From Treponema sp. UBA2869 (lineage in GTDB: Bacteria; Spirochaetota; Spirochaetia; Treponematales; Treponemataceae), in NCBI GenBank assembly GCA_002350445.1, contig DEEV01000015.1:4867-13526 (forward strand): DNA of 8,660 nt, written 5' to 3'. Under the pieces are notes generated by a model. It ran no database searches. It was not told the DNA's origin and was given only the letters and a program-made list of their open reading frames with translations. Shown in pieces: positions 1 through 6,719 of this stretch (positions are counted from its first letter, which is position 1; the number at the start of each line of letters is the position of its first letter). The translations under genes were made by a program, and so were the position numbers.

Positions 1-2155
1 AGGATATTTTCTTTTTACCGCAGATGATATTCCCGGTGAAAAATTCATTGAGTTTAACAAAGTTTCAACAAAAATTTTTGGTTTTGGAAACGTATCTTAC
101 ACCGGAGAGCCTCTTGGAATTATTGCAGGTCCCGACGAACAAACTGTAATGGAATGTCTTGAAAGAGTATCTGTAAATTTTGACGTAGAAAACCTGCAGA
201 GCGCGCTTGAAAACGTAATTGCAAAAGACAAGCAGAAATCAAATGAAGCAGAAGAACTTTCGCAGATTGTAGAACAAATTAGTGACATGCCTTCGCTGGA
301 TACCGTTGTAGATAATTCTCATCTTGAACTTGAAGAAAACACAAACGTTACAGTTGCAACAAGAGAAATAAAATACGGACTTTTTGAAAATTTGAGTCTT
401 TCAGAAATTGAAGCAAAAATCAAAGAAGATAATACGCTTTTTAAGACCAGCGACACCTGGGAACTTCAGCTTTATGCACCAAACTGGCAGGAAACAACAG
501 GTTCTTTCTGCTATATGGAAGATTCAAAAATTCACATTTATGCACCTACAAAGTGGTCTTCTTACCTGCACAAGGCCGCCGCAAAAATCCTTGGCATTGA
601 CGCTCAATCTGTTTTTATTCATAAAACAAAAACCGGGCAGATAGCACCAAACGGCATCTGGCGAACCAGTCAGATTGCACTGCAGACAGCCGTTGCTTCT
701 TACCTTTTGAAGAAACCTGTAAAACTGATGCTGTCGCAAAACGAACAGAAAAAATTTATGAATCCGGGACTTCCAACCCTTATGACCTATAAAACAGCCG
801 TAAAGAGTGATGGAAGAATTCATGCAATGGAAATTCTTATAGATATAGACATAGGAACATCAAATCCATTTGCGCAGGAAATAACAGACAGAATTGCTTT
901 AAGTTCATTCAATTATTACCAGCCGGAAAATCTTTATGTAAAGGCCGTTGCACACACTTCAAAAAATCCGCCTACTTCAATTTTAATAAACGGCATAGAC
1001 GCTCAGGCATTTTTTGCAATAGAAAATCAAATTCAAAAAATCTGTAATTTAACTCAGATTTCTTCTGACGAAATTCGAAGCATAAATTCTCAGTCCGATA
1101 AAAAATCAAATTTTCCGTTTCAAATTCCAATCACTCAGAAAACTGATGAAGCCATGCAAAACACAATCCGCATGAGCGATTTTAACAGGAAATTTGCCGC
1201 GTTCCACATGGACGCAATTGACCGAGTACAGGAAGACAGCCGTCCGTTCTTTGCATTGCCGCTGCGTGGAGTTGGAATTGCAAATGCATACGCAGTTTCC
1301 GGCTATTTTGGAAATTCAACTTTTTCATATGATTCAAAAATGGACGTTACGCTTACAACCGACGACAAGGTTATTATTCACACTATAAAGCCGTCCATTG
1401 TAATTCAGGAGATCTGGAAAAAAACAGCTGCCGAAATGCTTCAAATTCCTGTAAATAACATAACAATTGATTCAGATTTTGAACTTGATGAACTGCCCGA
1501 AAATCCTGCAGACACTTACAGCACTATAGGAATCAGTCATGAGCTTTTAAAAAAATGCTGTGCAGAAATTCAGAAAAAACGCTTTCATCAACCTTTGCCT
1601 ATCACTTCAAAAAAAATGCTTTCCCAGACGTCAAAGAAAACCTGGGACAAAACAAATTTCTGCGGAACACCATTTTATACAGTATCCTTTGCGGCGGTTG
1701 CGGCAGAAGTTGAACTTGACCCGTACACTTACAACGAAAAACTAAAAGGCGTTTGGGTAACTGTAGACTGTGGAGACATTTACGACGAAACGGCTGCAAT
1801 CAGAACAATAAGAATGGAAATTCAACAGGAACTTACAATGCTCGTAAAAGGAAGAATGATTCCATGCGATAACATTTCCGTTCAATTTATTAAATCCGGA
1901 AACAAAACCGGTCAGATAGGCGGTCTTATTCACAATACGCTTCCAGCAGCTTTTTCTTCCGCACTTTCGCTTGCACTTGCAACTCAGCTTACAACAATTC
2001 CATGTACGGAAACACTTTTGTTTGACCTTATTAAAAACCGCGTAAAAAAATCAAAACAAAAATCAAAGAAAACTGAAAGCGAAAAAAAGACAGACAACCA
2101 GCAGCAAAAGCCGGAAGAAAGCATGAATAAGACGGAAGGAGAAATCAAAGAATGA
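1..2155 (+). CDS. Divergent xanthine dehydrogenase-family molybdopterin-binding (large) subunit, 5' truncated by window
   Basis: The frame is open from base 2, giving 49 codons before the first ATG at 149. These codons read like the N-terminal a/b hammerhead domain (FTADDIPGEKF, then YTGEPLGIIAG), so 149 is not the true start and the gene begins outside the window. The rest follows the large subunit of the xanthine dehydrogenase / aldehyde oxidase / CO dehydrogenase family: a sTQ-like segment (YAPTKWSSYLHKAAAKILGI, about 539-598), a KPVKLMLSQNE segment, DGRIHAMEI, and RGVGIANA near 1265-1288. In the family this subunit holds the molybdenum cofactor and hydroxylates the substrate. By eye, however, the usual GGFGGK, RGFG, GQG and GE(P) cofactor and catalytic motifs are replaced (see findings). 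A Lys/Glu-rich tail of about 40 residues ends the protein. The stop overlaps the next gene by four bases (ATGA). Family membership is firm; enzymatic activity and substrate are unknown. Confidence 0.85.
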   Translation, partial: GYFLFTADDIPGEKFIEFNKVSTKIFGFGNVSYTGEPLGIIAGPDEQTVMECLERVSVNFDVENLQSALENVIAKDKQKSNEAEELSQIVEQISDMPSLDTVVDNSHLELEENTNVTVATREIKYGLFENLSLSEIEAKIKEDNTLFKTSDTWELQLYAPNWQETTGSFCYMEDSKIHIYAPTKWSSYLHKAAAKILGIDAQSVFIHKTKTGQIAPNGIWRTSQIALQTAVASYLLKKPVKLMLSQNEQKKFMNPGLPTLMTYKTAVKSDGRIHAMEILIDIDIGTSNPFAQEITDRIALSSFNYYQPENLYVKAVAHTSKNPPTSILINGIDAQAFFAIENQIQKICNLTQISSDEIRSINSQSDKKSNFPFQIPITQKTDEAMQNTIRMSDFNRKFAAFHMDAIDRVQEDSRPFFALPLRGVGIANAYAVSGYFGNSTFSYDSKMDVTLTTDDKVIIHTIKPSIVIQEIWKKTAAEMLQIPVNNITIDSDFELDELPENPADTYSTIGISHELLKKCCAEIQKKRFHQPLPITSKKMLSQTSKKTWDKTNFCGTPFYTVSFAAVAAEVELDPYTYNEKLKGVWVTVDCGDIYDETAAIRTIRMEIQQELTMLVKGRMIPCDNISVQFIKSGNKTGQIGGLIHNTLPAAFSSALSLALATQLTTIPCTETLLFDLIKNRVKKSKQKSKKTESEKKTDNQQQKPEESMNKTEGEIKE
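2027..2152 (+). other. Lys/Glu/Gln-rich C-terminal tail of the large subunit
   Basis: The last 42 codons or so of the large subunit are strongly charged and low in complexity (VKKSKQKSKKTESEKKTDN, then QQQKPEESMNKTEGEIKE). They follow the position where the family fold normally ends and look disordered. No function is assigned. Confidence 0.6.
2136..2141 (+). promoter_or_regulatory. Ribosome binding site of the [2Fe-2S] subunit gene
   Basis: AAGGAG lies ten bases before the ATG at 2152 and within the 3' end of the preceding gene. It supports the overlapping ATGA start and translational coupling. Confidence 0.65.
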
Positions 2156-2658
2156 AAATTCCAGTAAACCTGAACGGAGAAAAAACAATTTTTGATTCTG
2201 CTCCAGACGAAATGCTAATGAAAGTTCTGAACAAAAACAAATGTCCAAGCGTAAAATGCGGATGCCAGAAAGGATTCTGCGGAGCGTGTGCCGTGCTTGT
2301 AAACAAAAAATGTATAGCATCATGTAAAATGCCGGTTGGTTTTGTAAAAGATCAGCAGATAATAACTTTGGAATATTTTTCTAAAACCGAAGAATATCAG
2401 CACATAATGGAAGGTTTTGCAAAAGCAGGCTTAAAACTTTGCGGATACTGTAATGCCGGAAAAATCTTTTCTGCATACGAAATTATAAAAATGAATAAAA
2501 TTCCAACAAAGCAGGAAATTACAAACAGCGTAAAAGATCTTTCGCCCTGCTGCACCGATGTAGAATCGCTTGTAAATGGAATAATTTATGCAATTCAAAT
2601 TCATAATTCTGGAATTTCTAAAAAAATCAAACGAAGTATGAATTTTGGAAACAACTAA
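2152..2658 (+). CDS. Xanthine dehydrogenase-family [2Fe-2S] (small) subunit, atypical second cluster motif
   Basis: A 168-residue protein, the usual length for the separate iron-sulfur subunit of bacterial xanthine dehydrogenase-type enzymes, which passes electrons from the molybdenum site to FAD. The plant-ferredoxin-like N-terminal domain has C38-x4-C43-x2-C46 and C58 (KCGCQKGFCGAC then ASC), plus extra cysteines at 31, 36 and 54. The helical C-terminal domain has C97-G-Y-C100-NAG, matching the family's QCGFCTPG but with Leu in place of Gln. The final family motif C-x-C-T appears as PCCT, with adjacent Cys133 and Cys134. The start is fixed by AAGGAG ten bases upstream and by the ATGA overlap with the large subunit. 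The FAD subunit gene follows after 12 bases, so the three genes form one operon. The family call is secure; whether both clusters assemble normally is open. Confidence 0.9.
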   Translation: MKIPVNLNGEKTIFDSAPDEMLMKVLNKNKCPSVKCGCQKGFCGACAVLVNKKCIASCKMPVGFVKDQQIITLEYFSKTEEYQHIMEGFAKAGLKLCGYCNAGKIFSAYEIIKMNKIPTKQEITNSVKDLSPCCTDVESLVNGIIYAIQIHNSGISKKIKRSMNFGNN

Positions 2659-2670
2659 AGGCAGGCAGAA

Positions 2671-3468
2671 ATGGGAAAAACAATTTTATATGTAAAAAAT
2701 TCAACCGATCTGCTTTCTGTTTTAAAAAACAATATTGGTGTGCAGATTGTTGGCGGTGCTACAAGAATAGAAGAGCTTCCAGAAAAGTCAATTTCCACAA
2801 GAGGAATAAAGGATCTTACCCAGATTGTACGTCATGAACGTTACCTGGATATAGGTCCGGGCGTAACACTTTCGGAAATTCTTGCAATTGGACAGGCACA
2901 TCTTCCTCAAATTCTTTACGAAGCATTAAACTGCATAGCCAACCCAATCATAAGAAACGCGGCAACAATAGGCGGAAACATCTGTGAACGCAACCAGAAG
3001 CTTACGCTGTTCGCACCGCTTATGGCACTTGATGCAAAGCTTGAATTTAAAAACCAGACGGAATACAGAACAGAAAACATAAGAAATTTCAAGGCAATTC
3101 CGGAAGGTTTTATTCTTTCAAATATTCGTATTCCTCTCATAGATGCAGAACTTTCTATTTTCCGCAGAATTGGTTCAGACCATACAATAACACAACAGTC
3201 TGCATCTTTTGCATTTATTGCAGATACAGAAAAAAATTCGCTTATAAATGTAAGGCTTGCTTTTGCCGGACCTTTTACGTTTCACAGCAAAGACTTTGAA
3301 AATATGCTCATAGGAAAAAGGCTTCCTCTTACTCATAAAGACATTGACGAAATAGAAGAAGCCGTTGCTAAAGAATTTCAGAAGGCCGCAACCGACCAGA
3401 TGATAACGGACGTGATGCACCAGCAGTTCTTTAATCTTGTGCGCTACAGTTTTGAACAGTTGACTTAA
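2671..3468 (+). CDS. Xanthine dehydrogenase / CO dehydrogenase-family FAD-binding (medium) subunit
   Basis: A 265-residue protein of the FAD-binding PCMH-type family (CutM/CoxM-like medium subunit), which takes electrons from the [2Fe-2S] clusters and passes them to an acceptor. Visible features are IVGGATRIEE (residues 26-34; usual form is vaGGTdl), IGPGVTLSEI (61-70), the FAD-pyrophosphate motif IRNAATIGGNI (94-104), and the C-terminal domain with LAFAGPFTF (196-204) and a YS.EQL end. After GGNI the usual acidic 'sD..P.LlAL' segment reads CERNQKLTLFAPLMAL, so the conserved Asp is not seen. The protein is slightly shorter than the roughly 280-300 residues common in the family. A weak Shine-Dalgarno sequence (AAAGG/AGG at 2657-2665) lies before the ATG. 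It is the last gene of the cluster and converges on queA. Confidence 0.88.
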   Translation: MGKTILYVKNSTDLLSVLKNNIGVQIVGGATRIEELPEKSISTRGIKDLTQIVRHERYLDIGPGVTLSEILAIGQAHLPQILYEALNCIANPIIRNAATIGGNICERNQKLTLFAPLMALDAKLEFKNQTEYRTENIRNFKAIPEGFILSNIRIPLIDAELSIFRRIGSDHTITQQSASFAFIADTEKNSLINVRLAFAGPFTFHSKDFENMLIGKRLPLTHKDIDEIEEAVAKEFQKAATDQMITDVMHQQFFNLVRYSFEQLT

Positions 3469-3489
3469 AAATGACAGAGGAGAAAGCCC

Positions 3490-3612
3490 ACTCGAAACTT
3501 CGCGTGCTACCAAGTTTCCGCTATCGCGGAAACTCTCAGGGGTAACTAATTAATAAACATACAGTCACTACGTTCGCTTCGCTCACTACCTAGTTTTGCT
3601 ACGCAAAACTAG
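3490..3612. repeat. Intergenic palindromic / direct repeat element between convergent genes
   Basis: The space between the FAD subunit gene and queA is mostly self-complementary. Palindrome 1 (3513-3534) has nine-base arms, AGTTTCCGC and GCGGAAACT, around TATC. Palindrome 2 (3590-3612) has ten-base arms, CTAGTTTTGC and GCAAAACTAG, around TAC. The two share a layout (AGTTT..GCTA..GC..AAACT). Between them, TCACTAC occurs at 3565-3571 and 3583-3589, and TTCGC is repeated in tandem at 3573-3582. A further arm, GAAACTT (3494-3500), can pair with AAGTTTC (3512-3518) and would compete with palindrome 1. Such compound palindromes are typical of dispersed intergenic repeats. Copy number cannot be judged from one window. 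Confidence 0.55.
3590..3612 (-). terminator. Strong hairpin at the queA 3' end (possible transcript end, no T-run)
   Basis: A perfect ten-base stem with a three-base loop covers the queA TAG (3609-3611). On the queA strand it is followed by GTAGTGAGC rather than T residues, so it is not a standard intrinsic terminator. It may stabilise 3' ends or act with Rho. Confidence 0.3.
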
Positions 3613-4682
3613 CATATAAACATTGCGTCTCCATATGAGAAAAACCGATATCTTTCAGAGACAGCTATGTTATATGCACTGAGGATGTGTTCACGGCCGG
3701 CAAAGGCAGAAACCAGCATAATAAGTGTACTTTCCGGCGTGTGAAAGTTCGTAAACATTTTATCAACTACCTTGAACTTAAAGCCCGGATACATAAAAAT
3801 GCTTGTTGAATTTGTTCCAGCCCGGACCCACTCGCCGTTTGCTCCAGGTTCCCCGCCTTCCATTTGAATTTTCTGGGCAACACTTTCCAGCGTTCGCACG
3901 CTTGTTGTTCCAACCGCAAGGACAGGTCTGCCTTCCCGCTTAGCTTTATTAATAGCATCAGCAGTTTCTTTAGGAACTGTGTACCATTCTTCGTGCATTT
4001 TATGATTTTCAATATTCTCTTCACGAACAGGAAGGAAAGTTCCAAGCCCAACATGCAGCGTTACAAACTGACGCTCAATTCCCTTTGCATCCAGGCGCGC
4101 GAGCATATCTTGTGTAAAATGAAGTCCTGCCGTAGGACAAGCCGCAGAACCTGTATCAGTTGCATAAACATTCTGATAGCGCTCAGAATCTTCTTCCGTG
4201 TCGCCACGCTTAATATAAGGCGGAAGCGGAATGTGACCGTTTCTCTCAAACCAGTCTTCATCAATCGCAAAATCAAATTTCAACGCACGAAATTCTGTCC
4301 CGGCATTTCCTTCGTGTTCAATAATCTGAGCAACAGTTCCATCCGGAAATTTATAGTGCATTCCGGGTTTCTGCTTTTTTGCAGATTTTACCATTGTATT
4401 CCAGATACAGCATTCCTTATCAATTGTATTAAGAAACATGAATTCTGTTTCGCGACCGGTAGTTTCTTTAATTCCATAAACACGTGCACGACGCACACGA
4501 CTGTTATTAAAAATCATAAGTGTTCCAGGCTCAATTAAATCTGGTAAATCATCCATCATATGATGTTCTACCGCTCCGGTAACACGGTTTAAAAGCATAA
4601 GTTTATCCTGACCGCGCACCCCGCTTGGATGCTGGGCAATCAAATCTTCGGGTAAATTAAAATTAAAATCAGAAGTTAGCAT
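3609..4682 (-). CDS. queA: S-adenosylmethionine:tRNA ribosyltransferase-isomerase QueA
   Basis: A 357-residue cytoplasmic enzyme. It transfers and isomerises the ribosyl part of S-adenosylmethionine onto preQ1 at the wobble position of GUN-anticodon tRNAs, forming epoxyqueuosine. Family signatures are present along the protein: IAQHP...R..KLMLLNR (15-33), NNSRVRRARVYG (59-70), YQNVYA (169-174), GSAACPTAGLHFT (178-190), LHVGLGTFLPV (209-219), GTTSVRTLES (258-267), TNFHTPESTLIMLVSAF (311-327) and YRFFSYGDAM (345-354). Length and ends match full-length QueA. The ATG at 4680-4682 has no Shine-Dalgarno sequence, but a -10-like hexamer lies six bases upstream. The stop codon falls inside a palindrome. 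It lies 43 bases after the GGDEF gene on the same strand. Confidence 0.97.
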   Translation of the reverse strand: MLTSDFNFNLPEDLIAQHPSGVRGQDKLMLLNRVTGAVEHHMMDDLPDLIEPGTLMIFNNSRVRRARVYGIKETTGRETEFMFLNTIDKECCIWNTMVKSAKKQKPGMHYKFPDGTVAQIIEHEGNAGTEFRALKFDFAIDEDWFERNGHIPLPPYIKRGDTEEDSERYQNVYATDTGSAACPTAGLHFTQDMLARLDAKGIERQFVTLHVGLGTFLPVREENIENHKMHEEWYTVPKETADAINKAKREGRPVLAVGTTSVRTLESVAQKIQMEGGEPGANGEWVRAGTNSTSIFMYPGFKFKVVDKMFTNFHTPESTLIMLVSAFAGREHILSAYNIAVSERYRFFSYGDAMFIC

Positions 4683-4688
4683 GAAACA

Positions 4689-4716
4689 AATCTATCACAA
4701 AACAGCATTTGTGCAA
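4689..4716 (-). promoter_or_regulatory. Candidate promoter of queA, possibly leaderless
   Basis: On the minus strand, TTGCAC (4716-4711) is followed after 16 bases by TAGATT (4694-4689), preceded by TGA as in an extended -10. Six bases then separate it from the ATG, so +1 would be at or beside the A of the start codon. The match is only moderate (four of six at -10). The spacer contains an inverted repeat, CACAAA / TTTGTG (4696-4713), which could be an operator or a small hairpin. Confidence 0.35.
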
Positions 4717-4725
4717 ATAATGTAT

Positions 4726-6609
4726 TTAATTTCCATTATGATATGCCTTTTTCTGCTCATACATAAGATTGTCAACATTTTCTACAGCCTGCTCCAGCGT
4801 TAAATCAGAATTTGCCGGCACAAGGTAAGAGCCAACACTGGCAGAAAGTGTATAAGGCAATTTCATAAAGGAAACTTTTTTTGCAAGACGTTCCTGAATT
4901 TTTTCGCAGTAATTTTCACCATTGTAATTATGACTGTTTCCCACAACAAGAAATTCATCACCACCATAGCGTATACAGCACCAGTTTTTAGGAACAACCT
5001 CAAGCACCGCCGCTGAAACAGTTTTTACTGCAAGGTCGCCGTGTAAATGACCAAAAGTATCATTAATAACCTTCATTCGGTTAATATCTACAAAGAAAAG
5101 TACAACTGTAAGACCATTTTTTTTGCTTGTATTAAAAAACGGTTTTGCAATTTTTTCCATACCTGCACGGTTAAGCATTCCAGAAAGAGCGTCGCGCGTA
5201 GAAAGCCTTAAATACTGCTGCGACATCTGCTTGTACATATTCTTTTTTCTAAAATGCTCAATACTTGTACCCATTGTTCGAGACCAGGTATAACCATAAT
5301 TATTATCAATCATTGAAAGATTATTTTTTGTAACAAAATAACCGTGAACATAAGAATGATGGAAAATCGGGATAAAAAGAAAAATACTGCTCTTTTCGTC
5401 TTTCATTTTTGCAGGAATAAGATCGCGGATATTAATCATTTCGCGCAAATATTTTTTATTTCCCTGAACAGAACAAATAGCCTGAACCTGCTGACCATAA
5501 GAAAGATTCTGCGGCAAATTTTCCGAAGAATTAATAAGCACAGAATTCCAGTCTGACTTCATAAAAATACAAAAATCAGAACCTTCAAAAACGTGCGATT
5601 TTGCAAAATGATTTTCGATATTAGTCAAAAGCGTAAAAACATCGGCAGCTTCGGTAAAGATTTCGCTTACAGATTCCATCTGAATATCAAATTCTTCTTT
5701 TCGGTTCGTATAATCAAATACTTCAAGAAGATTATGCTGCGCATCCTGAACTTCTGTTTCGCAACCGCACGAACGCCTGAAAATCGGCTGACTTTTTACC
5801 ATCAGATTATGAACCTGAGAATCGCTGTTCAAAATACGATTTATACACTCGCACCCAACATATTCGCTGTTGCTCTTTACAGTCGAAACAGACGGATTCG
5901 TGCATTTTGTATAAGCTATATCATCATAACCGACAATTTTCAACTGTTCCGGAATTTTAATTCCGTTTTCTTCTGCAACTTTCATAAGTGCAATTGCAAT
6001 TAAATCGTTTGCACAGACAAAAACTTCCGGAAGTTTTGCGCCGCTTTCTATAAGTTCCTTAAAAAAATGATAAGCAATAGGATAATTACAGGCTTCTATT
6101 GTATAAACCTGATCCATATTAATTTTTAGATTATTGTCCTGTAACGCAACTCTGTAAGCTTTATAACGTTCTGCAATATCTACAGAAGTCTCTTTTCCGG
6201 CAACATAAGCAAAATCGGTATAATGATGAACCTTTATAAGATGCTCCATCATTTCGTAAAGGCCGGTATAATTATCTACTCGAATGCAGGATAGTCCTTC
6301 CAGTTTTTTATTTACAGCGATTGCCGGCTTTCCCGATTTTATTATACGCAAACGTTCTTTTTCAAGAATACGGGAGCTGTTTATAAGATCTGACATCACT
6401 ATAATGCCGTCAAAATCTTCATAATTAATAATACTGAAAATTGAAAAACCTGTATAATTTAAAAAACCTGAAAACTCTGTGTAATGATACGCATTAAAAA
6501 TGTAAAGGTCTGTATCTTTACCTTCCGTAGCGTGCATCATTCCCTTTATAAAATCTTTTACAAAGTATGTGCTCCAGGCACATGTCAGTACAGCAATTTT
6601 CTTTTTCAC
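4726..6609 (-). CDS. Cytoplasmic LacI-type ligand-binding domain fused to GGDEF diguanylate cyclase
   Basis: A 627-residue protein. Residues 3-283 resemble the periplasmic-binding-protein-like sensor domain of LacI/GalR regulators: KKIAVLTC, DGIIVMSD (67-74), PAIAVN...CIRVDNYTGLYEMMEHLI (95-125), ER..AYRVAL, VCANDLIAIALMKVAEENGIKIPE (198-221), IVGYDDI (225-231) and RRSCGC (278-283). There is no DNA-binding helix-turn-helix and no signal peptide, so it should sense a small ligand, perhaps a sugar, in the cytoplasm. Residues about 295-460 form a weakly recognisable, possibly GAF-like domain and a helical linker. Residues 470-625 are a GGDEF domain with D508, NDTFGHLHGD (516-525) and an intact GGDEF at 549-553, predicted to make cyclic di-GMP. 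The RxxD inhibitory site before GGDEF is absent. The start is GTG (6607-6609), the only plausible in-frame start after an upstream stop; a TATAAT lies six bases before it. Confidence 0.9.
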   Translation of the reverse strand: MKKKIAVLTCAWSTYFVKDFIKGMMHATEGKDTDLYIFNAYHYTEFSGFLNYTGFSIFSIINYEDFDGIIVMSDLINSSRILEKERLRIIKSGKPAIAVNKKLEGLSCIRVDNYTGLYEMMEHLIKVHHYTDFAYVAGKETSVDIAERYKAYRVALQDNNLKINMDQVYTIEACNYPIAYHFFKELIESGAKLPEVFVCANDLIAIALMKVAEENGIKIPEQLKIVGYDDIAYTKCTNPSVSTVKSNSEYVGCECINRILNSDSQVHNLMVKSQPIFRRSCGCETEVQDAQHNLLEVFDYTNRKEEFDIQMESVSEIFTEAADVFTLLTNIENHFAKSHVFEGSDFCIFMKSDWNSVLINSSENLPQNLSYGQQVQAICSVQGNKKYLREMINIRDLIPAKMKDEKSSIFLFIPIFHHSYVHGYFVTKNNLSMIDNNYGYTWSRTMGTSIEHFRKKNMYKQMSQQYLRLSTRDALSGMLNRAGMEKIAKPFFNTSKKNGLTVVLFFVDINRMKVINDTFGHLHGDLAVKTVSAAVLEVVPKNWCCIRYGGDEFLVVGNSHNYNGENYCEKIQERLAKKVSFMKLPYTLSASVGSYLVPANSDLTLEQAVENVDNLMYEQKKAYHNGN

Positions 6610-6615
6610 ACTTCT

Positions 6616-6644
6616 ATTATAACACCAATAAAGCGGAACTGCAA
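6616..6644 (-). promoter_or_regulatory. Promoter of the LacI-GGDEF gene, predicted leaderless
   Basis: On the minus strand, TTGCAG (6644-6639), a 17-base spacer and an exact TATAAT (6621-6616) form a sigma-70 type promoter. Six bases follow, so transcription would begin at the G of the GTG start codon (6609). No Shine-Dalgarno sequence is present; AGAAG lies only one base from the GTG. Confidence 0.6.
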
Positions 6645-6660
6645 AAAAGATTTAGCTAAG

Positions 6661-6719
6661 AAAAAACAGTCAAAAATTTTATTCAGAACAGGCTGTCTGA
6701 TTCACATCAAAAAAGACTG
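6661..6719 (-). terminator. Weak candidate terminator after ruvB
   Basis: Downstream of ruvB the minus strand has a short imperfect hairpin (TCAGACA with TGTTCTGA, 6683-6700, one bulged base, three-base loop), then T5 at 6672-6676. An outer CAGTC (6715-6719) / GACTG (6667-6671) pair is followed directly by T6 (6661-6666). The stem is weak, so the call is tentative. It fits a separate promoter for the next gene. Confidence 0.3.

Noticed and set aside
149..151. ATG at 149 as the start of the large subunit
   Set aside because: The in-frame sequence from base 2 clearly matches the N-terminal domain of the family, so the gene begins before the window.
3513..3534. Rho-independent terminator for the + strand operon
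   Set aside because: The hairpin is good, but it is followed by CTCAGGGGTAAC with no T-run. It is kept only as part of the repeat element.
3471..3545. Small ORF of 24 codons (MTEEKAHSKLRVLPSFRYRG...) just after the FAD subunit gene
   Set aside because: It has no Shine-Dalgarno sequence, and most of its codons fall in the palindromic repeat element. Its reading frame is best explained by the repeat.
3864..4538. Long + strand open frame (224 codons) opposite queA
   Set aside because: It lies wholly antisense to a clear queA, its composition is Cys/Arg/Asn-rich without domain logic, and it has no ribosome binding site. It is a shadow of the real gene.
5593..6003. + strand open frame (136 codons) opposite the LacI-GGDEF gene
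   Set aside because: It is antisense to a well-supported coding region and encodes no recognisable protein. It is a shadow frame.
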